From: Rallus limicola | Taxonomy: Eukaryota > Chordata > Aves > Gruiformes > Rallidae | NCBI GenBank assembly: GCA_022605955.1 | Contig: JAKCOZ010000011.1 | Span: 7,631,990-7,695,989, forward strand | DNA length: 64,000 bases | Direction of reading: 5' to 3' | Shown here: positions 10,531 through 21,652 of the stretch, piece by piece | Position numbering within the stretch: the stretch's first letter is position 1 | Layout: each line of letters begins with the position of its first letter | Position numbers and translations under genes: made by a program | The notes under the pieces: model-generated | The model's database searches: none | What the model was told of the DNA's origin: nothing | What the model saw: only the letters and a program-made list of their open reading frames with translations

Positions 10531-13500
10531 TTACCTGGCACAGTCTGACAATATCTCTTAGAATTCCAAACAAAGTGGCTCCATCCAAAATGCCTGCTGG
10601 GAATAGCGTGCCTCCATGCTAACTTCTAAGCCATGTCAGGACCAGGCAACATCAAGTATTGTTTATGGATCTTAGAGAGATGGTCTGTCTAGTTCCAGTG
10701 GCAGGAGCTTCTGGGCTTTGGCACTATTCTGTTCATCAGTACAGACACACTCAGATAAATACAGAGGTCAAATGCAGAAGACTGAGCAGCTGTCCTAGCT
10801 TAGGAGGTCAGCATTACTCCTCAGGGCTCAAAGCATCTGGGACATGAAATCACAGGTCTGTAGCAATGCAACAGACATGGGACCCAATGACCTGGAGATG
10901 TGTCATGTCAAGAAAAGAGCTGGATCTGCTGTCTGTCCACAGCAAAGGAAGCTAGGATAGCCCTCTAGGACAGTACCCAGACACAGGATAGTGACACATC
11001 CTCAGCTCAGGGATGTTCTCAGCTATGTGTTATACAAATGGACAGCCCTTTAGAAACACTGAATGTTGAAATGCTCCACAGGGAAAGGAAATGGCTGGAA
11101 AAAATCGCCTCACCTCCCCTGAACTGTCCCTGCATGCATGTTCCAGCCATGCCTGCAACAAAAAAGATTTATACAGAAGTACCTGCCTTGGATGGACCAT
11201 CTGTGCTGCACCATCTGCCCTCATGGAGCAATACTGATCCCCTCGCCTTGCTGGAGCTTCACAGAGCAGCACTCAGCCTCCACCCAGAATGAAGAGAGAC
11301 TGAACTCAGCCAGACCAAGATGAACACTCTTATGTAACGACTTTATTAGCACAGCTCAGAGCTGCTACTGCCCAGAAACAGGAAGGAAACATTTTTCCGT
11401 ATCTTTCCCTAATGCTCCTCCTTTCCCTTTAAACACAAAGAACAAAAAGGTTGTGTTAGAGAGTCCAGCAGGCTCATGTGATTGTAAAAGGATATTATAC
11501 TGGGCACCTCATCCATCAAAGAGACCAGCAGGGTTTAAGGGAGAGATGGTGGGATAAAATGGTCTCCTGGGCCAAATTCAAGCCATAAATGTTACTCCTT
11601 TTTATGTCAAAGGGAAGTCTTTGACTTTTAATCTTTCCATATTTCAATTAAATGATGCAAATGACAGAAAGCTAAAATAGATGATAGATGCACAGCTAAC
11701 CTCCCCCATGTTCTTGGGTTCCTAAGATTTCTCTCTTCAATACCATTACAACCACTCTGTAAAATTACAGTGGAACTTACTTATTCTTAAGCCATGCTCG
11801 TATCAATCATCTGATTTAATGAGCTATCCCAAGACTGTTTCCCATCGGTGCTTTTCTCCACTTATGGCTGTGCTAGAACTAACTGCAGAGATAAAAGATA
11901 ACTTCCTATGTGGAAACTCTCATCCCCCATTTATTCCCATCTCAGAAAAGCTTCAGATCCACAACTGTACACAATTAATCATGATTTGCATTTTTGCAAA
12001 AATGTGATGGTACAGTCTGATATTAAAACTCCTTTTCCCTTTTAATTTGACTGACTGAAACCAAAAGCCTGTCTTCTGATGGAATTCCCTCAGACCAATA
12101 CCTCCAGCTGTTTAAAGAACATCTCTTACAGACCAGTTTTGCATTTATTTCTTTTCTTGTTCTTCTGTTAGCATTTATTAGGATTTTTTCAGCAAGAACC
12201 TGAGTGCACTATCAGGAGAACCAACAGAAGAAGCAGCCCAAGAGAAGTAAGTCCACATCAGCATTGAGTGTGTGAAGCCAGGTCACAGGTCTCGCAAGCT
12301 GATGACCCCCCCAAAGGGACAAACTGCATCTCCCCATTTCCACAACAGCCACAGATTTACAAGCACTCCAGCTCTCTTGAGACAGAAGCCTCCTACCCAA
12401 CCTAAATACAGGGATTTGACTTCTCTGGGTGACAAGTTTACCACAACTCTTCTCCCAGGTCTGGTTCCAAGTCTGGAGAGCACCAACTCATCCTAGGAAT
12501 AATTATTCATGGAAGTCTTGCCCAGAGACACCTTGACACTGAGGTCAATAGAAGGTCTTACACTGGCTTCTGCTAGTGCTGGCAACGCACATAGATGGAC
12601 ACAAGCCCCATGAAGGATGGATTGTTCAGAGAGGGATTAAAAGCTGGCTGTGCAACCAGTCCTGAACTCAGCCTTCTTCTGCCTCCTTTCTTCTGTGCTC
12701 CAGCTGTAACACTAACTGCAGCAAAGGGCTGCAAAAATGCTGCTGATTGATAAACGTGGGGCTTAATCAAACAAAGCACTCATAATTATTTGATTAAGAA
12801 TCGCTTTTTTTACAGGTCTAGAGGAAATTTGGAACAGTTGTGCCCTCCTGCATTCGTGGTGTGGAAGTGCCCAATGCGGAATGAGAACAGAGATAGCTGA
12901 GGTTTCTGATTGCCAGGCCAGAGGGAGCCAGGTCATGTCCTGGCCTCTTGAAAGGAACATTTGGACACAGGAACTGCTCTTTTCCCTGGATGGACACAGC
13001 CAGTCAGCTGGCCATATAACAGTCATGCACAGATGCCAGTTAAAAATAACATAGCAAAGGCAAAAAATTATGTCTAAGGGATGAATTATGTGAAATGACC
13101 GTGCTGCCCTTGTTCAGTAGTCAGCAGGAAAAGTTATAATTACAAAGAATGCTAATGGAAAGACTTGTTAGCTGCCACCATTTACATGCCAAAAGCATAA
13201 TGAATGATAACTCTGCCCTGGGATGGCATGACTCTCATATACAGAGATGGTCCTTCCCAAACAAGTTCATGACAAGTAGGTGACACATGCAGGAAGATTA
13301 CATGGCCAAGCCTGCATTGTTTCTGCAGATAACCAGAGCATATCCACCCCAGGCTACAGGGATGTCAGCTCCACCACCCTCATCAGTCCCCACTTAGAAG
13401 CCAAATGCTGAAGGCAATAAGCTGTTTAGAGGCTGGTCCTTTGTGTCTGCCTGCAACAGCACTGAAGAGCATAGGAGAGGACATAACTCAATGATCATAA

Positions 13501-15094
13501 TAAACAAAGTAAATTTGATTTGCACGTTAGATTCAAATATTCCAGTGCCATACAAGCATTACCATCAAATCTGATTGAATGAAAGCAATCCTTTGTCAAG
13601 GAGAAAACATTTCCTTTTAAAGTCTTCAAACAGCTTTGGTCCATAGCTGATAATTACCATCTGTTTCTCCTCAAAAAAGAACCCAACAAAAGTGTTTCTC
13701 AAGCAGCACAGTACATTAAGTACCAGGGCATGTTCAACCCAGCCACTAGGCCTTAGAGGTGTGCCGGGATCACATCCTCAGAGCTGCTCTGAGAGCAAAC
13801 ACAACCCGAGAGGAGATGGAGTTAGAGCTGGCACCCAGCCTGTGTCTCCAAACTGAGTGGCTGGATATCTGGTCAAAGCCTCAGGAGCACTGCAGGGAGT
13901 TTATTTCCTGACTTTAGAAGAAGGTTTGAACACCAAATTTCTAGTATGAGTCACTAATGGCTGCATGAGTACAGACTTTACCTGCTATCCCCCAGAATAG
14001 AACATCCTACAGAGCTCAGCTGCATGGTCCTCCCAGTACTGAGCTCCCTGGTCTGCTGGCACTGCTGCTGCAGGTCCATGAGCTACACTTCTTGCAAACT
14101 AAGGAGGCCCAGGGCATCTATCCAAGCACTAGCAAATGTTAATTTGTATTCTTTAAATGTTCACATAGTCCTCGACAGAAACTTGGCCCATGTCAACTAA
14201 TGCTCTCCTCAGTCATGGCTGGCCATAGCCTGGATCAGTGCCCTCAGGGAATTGGGAGACGTGTGACTGCCCTGTTTTGAAAGAAAAACATCTGCTTAGA
14301 CACAAGTCCTGCTGCGCCACTCGTCCCCAAGACTAGAGAGGCTTTGGCATGCTTTATTTCCCAGCACAGGTGCAGCCCCTGTGCTCTGAGCAGTGCCCTT
14401 TCATCACTGCTCAGCAACACCTAACGCAAGAAGTTTCGGTAAGGAGTAAGACCCGCAGCGCACATGCTCCTACCTTCCCATTTGCACAAGAGAGAGCAAG
14501 CCAGAGTCTGGGCCAGTTTAAACTGTCCTGAGAAATCTGCTGTGAGTCCTGCACTGTAGAGTGAAGCCAGCTGGAAAGTAAGGCTTTCCACTTCACACTC
14601 TGTGTACACAGCCAAAAATCACATGTGGGTAGCGTCACCAAAAACCAAACACCTTCCCCTCTCCTACCTCAAGTTCTGTGTGAAAACAAATGCCTGCCTT
14701 CACAGTTGTAAAACTCATATTTCAAGGTAGAGTTTTGTGCTTCAGGGGAAAATATCCCAAAGTGAAAGAGCAGCGTTAGCTTCTGGCACTGCTGAAGAGA
14801 AGCCTGGGAAGAGATCTACTGACAAATGTCAGTGGAGAAGCACACCAAATCCTGGCCCAATGAACAATGTACATTGGTTTTAGGGAAGTCCTTACATTGA
14901 CCTGAGGCAACTGCAAAATAGAGTTGAGTATCACAAAGTAAAAAGGCTGAAAATGACTTTGCAGGATCATCTGGTCTACCTTTCTGGTCCCATATCAGGA
15001 TCCAACCTAGCATGCTTTTAAAGACTAGAGAATGAAGAGTCACCCACAGTAGGAGGAGATCAGGTTCAATAACTTGTATAACTGAAGGTGTACA
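10531..15094. other. Unique sequence, no gene seen
   Basis: About 4.5 kb without a recognisable CR1 copy. Composition is mixed and the open frames on both strands are short and mutually overlapping. No microsatellite of note, no splice-flanked open segment with family resemblance, and no RNA gene was recognised. Confidence 0.45.
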
Positions 15095-16049
15095 AGTCCA
15101 CAGAAGCTGATGAGATGCATCTGTGGGTCCTGACAGAGCTGGTGATGAAGTGGCTAAGCCACTCTCCATCATAGTTGAGAAATTGTGGCAGTTCCCACTG
15201 ACTGGAATAGGGGAAGCAGAACCCCAATTTTTACAAAGGGAAAAAAGACCCAGTAAACTACCAGCCAGTCAGTCTCACCTCTGTGCCTGGCAAGATGATG
15301 GAGCAGATCCTCCTGGAAACTATGCCCACGCACATGGAAAGTACCGAGGTGACTGGTGACAGCAACCTTGACTTCACTATAAGGGCAAATCATACCTAAC
15401 CTGGCCTTCTATGATGGAGTTACAGCACTGGTGGATAAGGGAAGAATAAGAAACATCATCTACCTGGACTTGTGCAAAGCATTTAACACTGTCCAGCACA
15501 ATATCCTTGTCCCTAAATTGGAGAGACACAGAACTGACAGATGGACCACTCAGTGGATAAAGAATTGGCTGGATGGTCATACTCAAAGAGCTATGGTCAA
15601 AGACTCTATGTTCAAATTGAGACCAGTGACAAGTGGAGTTCCTCAGGGGTCAGTATTGGGACTGGAGCTGATTAACATCTTTGTTCATGACATGGACAGT
15701 GGGATCAACTGTACCCCCAGCAACTGTACCACCGACACCAAGCTGTGTGGTGCAGCTGACATACTACAGGGAGGCGATATCATCCACAGGGACCTTGACA
15801 GCCTTGAGGAGAGGTCCTGTTCAACAATGCCAAGCACACATGGATCAGAGCAATCCCAAGCACAAGTACAGGCTGGGTGGAGAACAAATTGAGAGCAGCT
15901 CTGAGGAGAAGGACTTGGGGTGTTGATGGATGAGAAGTTCAACATGAGCCGGCAATGTGAGAGTGCAGCAAATCCCTGTCCATGGCAGAGGGGTTGGAAC
16001 TAGATGGGCTCCAAGGCCCCTTCCAATCCAAATCATTCTGTGGTTCTCT
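15095..16049 (+). mobile_element. CR1: CR1 LINE with ORF2 reverse-transcriptase region and internal deletion
   Basis: Starts near the ORF2 linker before the reverse transcriptase (gatgagatgcatctgtgggt), passes through the polymerase domain, then jumps at about 15,970 from an ORF2 position (cggcaatgtgagagtgcagc) almost directly to the 3' UTR (ccatggcagaggggttggaa). It ends at ccaaatcattctgtggttct. An internal segment containing the rest of ORF2 and the start of the UTR is therefore missing. The 3' tail is short and diverged. This is the only copy in the window with an extended polymerase domain. Confidence 0.93.
15123..15926 (+). pseudogene. CR1 ORF2 reverse transcriptase remnant
   Basis: The intact protein copies CR1 RNA into DNA at a nicked target. 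Here the protein is spread over several frames. One frame starts with VAKPLSIIVEKLWQ. After a frameshift another carries NYQPVSLTSVPGKMMEQILL and stops. A third, from 15,431, holds the polymerase core: [11 protein letters not shown] (motif A, 15,461-15,493), [11 protein letters not shown] (motif B, 15,629-15,661) and CTTDTKLCG at the motif C position (15,725-15,751), where functional CR1 enzymes have FADDTKL. Loss of one of the paired Asp residues and the frameshifts mean it cannot work. The last recognisable part is [11 protein letters not shown] near 15,890-15,920. Confidence 0.9.
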
Positions 16050-16524
16050 GACCCGCAATGATGCAGACTGCACAATTACCATTCAGAGTATTCCAGAACT
16101 TCCCTCTTTTCACTCTTTTTTTTTTTTAAATACAGAACTTGAATTTCCCTTGATACAATTTATGTTCTTATCCTCTCCAGAAAGACGGTTAAGAATAGAG
16201 AGTCCTTCCCATCTCTGTCATAGCCTTTTACGTGTCTGAAAACTACTAACCTACTCTCTTTCCGGACTTTTCTTTTTAGGCTTAATGACATCAAATTAGG
16301 ATTCACATTACAACTGTACCCAAACGCAAAACCAAGGCCAAGGTCCTCCCTTAACCCACACAAATGTAGTTTGAGAGTGTCTCAGCTCCAAAATGCTTTA
16401 AAACAACATGAAATGGAAAGGGAAAATGAAAGTTAAATGTCCAGAGAAAGAGATTATTCCTATTTTAAATGTAGGAACTTGGTACTGATAAACACATGTT
16501 TAATTTTTTCACGAACTCCCATAG
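16050..16524. other. Unique sequence preceding the candidate exon
   Basis: No gene or repeat recognised. A T-run is at 16,117-16,127. The last 25 bases are pyrimidine-biased and end in atag, reading as a possible 3' splice site for the open segment that follows. Confidence 0.45.
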
Positions 16525-16640
16525 GTGCAAAGGAGTTTATGGAGGGCTTAGTACCCAACAAAATTATTGCACTTGAAAATGTGGTTATTTCTGCTTCTAC
16601 TGAGCCCCTAGATAAACTATTTGAAATACAACCTGAAGAT
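16525..16640 (+). CDS. Candidate internal exon of an unidentified gene (116 bp)
   Basis: A 116-base open segment is preceded by a T-rich tract and cccatag (possible acceptor) and followed by gatGTATGA (possible donor). In its open frame it encodes roughly 38 residues of ordinary soluble-protein composition, beginning AKEFMEGLVPNKIIALEN and ending PLDKLFEIQPED. The amino-acid mix (acidic and aliphatic, few Cys or Ser runs) is unlike the surrounding chance frames. The exon would enter in phase 1 and leave in phase 0. I do not recognise the family, and the donor matches the usual consensus poorly after the first four bases. It could be a real exon, an exon relic or chance. Confidence 0.25.
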
Positions 16641-18211
16641 GTATGAATGTTTGTGACAGAACTGGGAAACACAAACCAGATCCTCCAAGTCCCTCTCCAA
16701 AGCCCTAATCTCAAAACCATTCTTCCTCACAGGGGAAGCAGTTATGATTAATGATATTTTTCAAAGCTCTCTGAAGATCGTATTTTTTTCTACAGGAGCT
16801 TGAGACAAAATGATCATTACTTGCTTGAAACACTTGCACACGCCCTCCCTTGCAAGGCAAACCACAATGATGAATACATGTTTAAAGGATCTGCACAGCG
16901 AATTTACTGTACATGCAAATTTCCTTCAGACAGAACTGTTATTAATTGCCTGAATGGTCAAATCTGGATTTTCTAAAAATGCCTTCCGAGTTTGTATGTG
17001 CATTCCTTATCATCCATATGCTCCACTGAGCAATCACTCACCATTTTAATTCATTCCTCTTGACATTAGCACACACATAAATTCCCTGCTTGTTGCGATT
17101 TTATGCTTTAGCAACATTTTGCACTGCCATAGTTTCAAATTTAAAACAACTTACACAGTAGAGGCGAACAAAATTCCAGCATATCTGACAGTTTATGCCA
17201 ATCTGAAGGACTATAATATTAGAAAATTAGCAGACCCTGAATATATTTCAATAAATGCAAAGTTAATGCTAATGAAGTAAAACAACCCCAGGGAACGGAA
17301 TGCCTCAAAATAAATGTAAACACTTCATAGTTTGATTTGGTGTCAGCATAGGGTAGGAAGTTGCATGTGAGGATGGAGTTAGACAAACAATTTGATGAAA
17401 AAATCTGCTCCTAAAAGGACCTCAGGGGAAGCAATAAATCTTGAATTGTTCAGATATAAAACATATCCTCCAACTGGAAAATCTGTTTGGGGGCAGTTAG
17501 CCACAGAGCGTGCTTGGGCTGATGACCTCAGTCTGTTCGTGTTGACATAACTATGGCAGCAAACCATCCCTCAGCACAGCAGCAGGGCATACCTAAAGGA
17601 TGGGAGAGCTGTAGGACATAGGGAATAGCAGCACTGGAAAAACAAACAAAGGTCACAGTGGACAAAGGCACTGCAATGCTCTGACCATGGTTTGTTACTT
17701 GAAGACATAAAAAGGAGGAGAGCTTCAGGGACAGGGCATGTTATCTCTCCTACATGGGTGAGACTGTAACTAGAACATCATAGATAATTCAGGCAGTTCA
17801 TTCATTTTAACTTCAAAATAGGTGCAAGAAGCAGCAGCAATGAGGCAGAGGTGTGATTTAAGACCTGAAAAAAGCTTTCTGCTGGAAAATGGAAAGAGTA
17901 TAATGTTTAGTGTGTCAACATGGAGCCTTGTGAAAGATGGTTTGACTTGATGTATTAAGCGAAAGAAACTACAAGCTTCCAGTGAACACTTGAGTCTAGC
18001 AGAGGGAGATATAACAAAAACCACTGGCTGGACACATCCCAGATTAGACACATAGTGCAAGTCCTGAAAGTCAGAATCACTAATCTTTACTGTCGCTGCC
18101 ACGGATGACTTGTCCATCTTAAAGGTTCTCCAAATCAGGCCTGAACCACAACATGGAATGTGTTTATTGTACTGAGCTCAGTATAAAAACAACTGGATAA
18201 GATATAATAAC
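16641..18211. other. Unique AT-rich sequence, no gene seen
   Basis: No repeat family or RNA gene recognised. A minus-strand frame of 115 codons at 17,770-18,117 has no known motif. The stretch 16,900-17,350 is notably AT-rich. Confidence 0.45.
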
Positions 18212-18267
18212 ATGTTAGATCATGCTGGATGATCCCATGGTCCCTTCTGGCTTTTACACTCTATGAA
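18212..18267 (+). mobile_element. CR1: Old CR1 3' tail fragment
   Basis: tgctggatgatcccatggtc followed by ccttctggcttttacactct matches the layout of a CR1 sense tail (gatgatc, then gtcccttc, then the terminal attctatga repeat), but with many substitutions. Only about 55 bases are recognisable. The divergence suggests an older insertion than the reversed copy 330 bases downstream. Confidence 0.5.
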
Positions 18268-18596
18268 CGAACCTCTGACCTTTAAAAAACACTGGCTGTA
18301 CTGGAGAAGATACTTAAATGTATGTGTAATGAGTTTCCCATTATGCTAAAGTATGTATCTTCAACTCTGTTTCTAAGAACACTTTACTTCATGTTTTTCC
18401 AAGCATGGCCTATACTCCTATACTATCAGCTCCTGCATCACTGTTTGCACACTGAGGTAGCATTTCCTGTGATCTCAGCACCACCAGATTCCTTTCTTTT
18501 CTGCCAAAATTGTCTGGTCCCCTCCCAGCTCTTCCCCATGTACTTGTGTAGCCAATGCTCTTCCATCTCCAATTTCCCCTAACTGCTGTTCCTTTT
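18268..18596. other. Unique sequence between two CR1 copies
   Basis: Contains a short open frame (18,322-18,582, plus) rich in Phe, Leu and Cys with no recognisable domain. The sequence is pyrimidine-rich towards the right end. No repeat or site recognised. Confidence 0.45.
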
Positions 18597-18998
18597 CACA
18601 GAATCACAAGGTTGGAAAAGACCTTTAAGATCATCAAGTCCAACTGTTCCTGTCCTATGCTAAACCATATCCCTAAGTACCTCATCTACCCTTTCTTTAA
18701 ACACATCCAGTGATGGTGACTCCATCCCTTCCCTGGGCAGCCTGTTCCAGGCCCTGACTACTCTTTCAGTAAAAAAAAATTTCCTAACATCTGATCTGAA
18801 CCTGCCCTGGAACAGCTTTGTGCCATTTCCCCTTGTCCTATCTCCTGTCCCCTGGCTGAAGAAACCATTGCCCACCTCTCTACAACCTCCCTTCAGGTAG
18901 TTGTAGGTGGTGATAAGGTCTGCCCTCAGCCTCCTCTTCTCCAGGCTAAACATCCCCAGCTCCCTTAGCCACTCCTCATAGGATTTGCCCTCCTCCAT
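18597..18998 (-). mobile_element. CR1: CR1 LINE 3' end, reversed
   Basis: The + strand begins tcacagaatcacaaggttgg, then aaaagacctttaagatcatc, then aaaccatatccctaag, the same variant as the copies at 6,471, 6,820, 33,627 and 58,370. It extends into the ORF2 C-terminus with an unbroken minus-strand frame to the natural stop. The element is 5'-truncated inside the last third of ORF2. Confidence 0.93.
18660..18998 (-). pseudogene. CR1 ORF2 C-terminal fragment, frame intact
   Basis: About 112 codons of the ORF2 C-terminal region are open. They include [20 protein letters not shown] near the start, [17 protein letters not shown] in the middle, and [20 protein letters not shown] near the end, finishing with RDMV and a stop. 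This region lies after the reverse transcriptase and has no catalytic residues. Because the element lacks a 5' end and promoter, it is a dead fragment even though the frame is unbroken. The unbroken frame suggests a moderately young insertion, or luck. Confidence 0.85.
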
Positions 18999-20740
18999 TT
19001 TGCTGTTTCATCCTGCTGTTTTCAAGGAATACCCAAATTAGACATCACTTCTTAATTTCTCTGTCTTGCTTTGGGCCAGTGCTCCAGGAGCCAGCTGTCT
19101 CCCAGTACACAGATACATGCCCCTTCCCTAGTTTTTAATCCTCTCTCTCTTCCCATCCCAGACCCCATATTTCCAACACAGACAATTTAAGGTACTTTGC
19201 ACCAGGTTGCACCGTGGCCATGTCTACATGTACAGGAGGATGATTGTATGGATGGGGACTGAGCTCAAAACTTCTTCACTGTGGCTCAAACAGCACCGCC
19301 TAATTTAAAACTAGACTGGGACAAAGCTAAAGGCTGATTTTCAGCATGCACACAGAAAGAAAGGTTCATATCTTAATTCTTACAGACATCTTGTAAATGG
19401 TTTTAAGTATATTGTGGACCACTCTTGTACCAACACCTCCAGCTTGAACCTCCAGCTTTGCACAGAAGGGAAGACAACCTGAATTACTCTACACCCTGTG
19501 ATCCCATTTGCTTGCCTATCCGTGATGGAGTTCTGCCTGGGGCCTCACTGCAAGAAGTGTTTTAACTGGTTTGGCTCTGGGTACGTTACTGCTCTCAACA
19601 CTGTAGATCACACACTTGGGAAAAAAAAAATAAATAAGGAAAAAGTCAGGCAGGCCCACCTGGCCATAAATAGCACATTAAGCAGGCAATTGAGCCTTTT
19701 ATGCATAATCATCTCTCTAAGACTACCTAATAAGACCCCTTTATAACCTAAATACTGGCATTTTGCATGCATTTATTTCATGTTGATCCTCTTTTCTTTT
19801 AGTCCTGACTCCTGAGGCCTACTTACAACCTTCCTGTGCTTGCATTTGTCCTACAGAGACAGCATGTAAGTTAGTGTGTCTTACCCCTCTGCCTTTGAAA
19901 ATCAGCACACAGCCCCACAGACGCCAAGCTCCTCTTTGTTTACTGCCTTGTTATTTTCATTCACTCTCGCTCGCACTTGCAAAGCGAATCGTTAATGGCA
20001 ATCACATGTGCACAGGGTGTCACACCCCAACACATGCCTGCCTGTGATTTATCACCCCCCCCCTGCTTCCCGGCACACAAGGCTGCCCAACATCTGGTTG
20101 TGACTAGTGCCCCATTTCGGTTTGAGGTTCCTTTTCTCCCACGGCATCTGAGAAACAAAAGTGATGCAGGGAGCCTGAGCAGGCCTTGCACAGGCCTTGC
20201 ATCTTGCCACTCTCAGCAACACGCATCTACAAAATACAATCTAATTCCTGTCTATGGTGTTATATGACCACACACCCCCTATGTCCTGCAGACACCCAAG
20301 ATGTGCTTTGCAAAGCACTCAGAAGTGACTTCTTAAAGAAAACTCATTTTTACCCCCTTCATCATTAACAATTTGAGAAGCTTCCTAGTTTGCTTTCATG
20401 GCATGCAGGCGGCTTGAAAAATAGAAACTTACGTGATGCAGGGTTAGATCAGGTTGCTCACTATCACTGTCCAACTCAGGCATCATAATTATCACAGAGT
20501 CTAAATTCAAGATGATGGTGAGCAATTCAGAGAACTGCCAAAGGTTCAGACCTTGACTCATAACACTGTCAATGAACAAAAATAATCCCTGATTCTATGC
20601 TCAAACCTACAACAGGCAGACCTCATAATTGCCAATCAATCAGAAATGTGAAAAAAATCGACCCTTGATAGACATCACAGACCTGCTACATCTTGAGAGT
20701 GGATGTATTCCTGTTGTAGCTACAAAGGACACTTCATACA
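18999..20740. other. Unique sequence, no gene seen
   Basis: No gene or repeat family recognised. An A-run with aataaataagg is at 19,619-19,641, and a C-run of ten at about 20,045-20,054. Frames in 19,961-20,267 lie on opposite strands over the same GC-richer segment and look like chance. Confidence 0.45.
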
Positions 20741-20915
20741 ATCATAGAATCCCAGAATGGTTTGGGTCGGAAAGTATTTTACAGATCATCTCGTTCAACC
20801 CCCTGCTATGGGCAAAGACACCTCCTGCTAGCCCAGGGTGCCCAAAGCCCCCTCCAACCTGGCCTTAAACACTGCCAGGGATCCAGGGGCAGCCACAGCT
20901 TCTCTGAGAAACCTA
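20741..20915 (-). mobile_element. CR1: CR1 LINE 3' end, reversed
   Basis: The + strand starts atcatagaatcccagaatgg, then tttgggtcggaaag, then cagatcatctcgttcaaccc, then the block ctagcccagggtgcccaaag and aacctggccttaaac. This is the abundant tail variant that carries ccctgccatgggcagggaca. Only the 3' UTR and the last few ORF2 codons remain. The copy has accumulated more substitutions than the one at 49,436. Confidence 0.9.
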
Positions 20916-21520
20916 AGCCAGAGCTTCAGGTTTGTTTAGAGGCAGTGATTGAAGTAGGGACTTGAAAAAGACCTGTCTCTGAATTTACAGAAGTAGTCTG
21001 TGGAAAAAAAAACAAATATCCCAGTGCACTTCTATTCTGTTCCATTATGTAATTACCATGGGAATTTGTACACCTCACTAAAGGTGCTGGTATGACATTG
21101 AGGGGGGTCCTGGTACGTAGTGCCATTTTAGGGCTGTTATGTACACAGTGTCAGAAGTAAAGTGGTTATCAGCACCTGAAACAGCCTCTCAAGGCAAGAA
21201 CCGACAGACAGCACTGAGAGATCCAGTACAGCAAACGTAGCCTGGGAACTGCAGGCCTGTGGCCAAGGTTACCCTTAATACACCTGAACGCCAAACAGAA
21301 AACACTCTTGTGATCAAATGCTACCCACCAAGAGATCCTTTATAGCTCAGGAGGGGTTATTCTTCATTTTACATTTTGCCTTGGCCTCCCAGCCTGTCTT
21401 CCTGACCTAACAGAGACACCTAAGAACAAGCCTGAAATCTGCAAAACAGAATTGTGAAGAGATGTGACACATAAAATAAACTGAAAACCAGTCTCAAGAC
21501 ACATTAAGAGGTGTACAAAG
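20916..21520. other. Unique spacer between two CR1 copies
   Basis: About 600 bases with no recognised gene, site or repeat. A short A-run is at 21,003-21,011. Both flanking CR1 copies have the same orientation and tail variant. Confidence 0.45.
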
Positions 21521-21652
21521 CATAGAATCATTGAATGGTCTGGGTTGGAAAGGAACTTCAAAGATCATTTAGTTCTGACCTCCTGCCATGGGCAGGGACA
21601 CCCTCCACTAGCCCAGGGTGCCCAAAGCTCCATCCAACCTGGCCTTGAACAC
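21521..21652 (-). mobile_element. CR1: CR1 LINE 3' end, reversed, short
   Basis: catagaatcattgaatggtc followed by tgggttggaaaggaacttca, then ctgccatgggcagggaca and tccaacctggccttgaacac. The copy stops abruptly at the end of ORF2 (aacacgcaaaaaagc), so only about 130 bases were inserted or survive. It is the same tail variant as its neighbour at 20,741-20,915. Confidence 0.9.
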
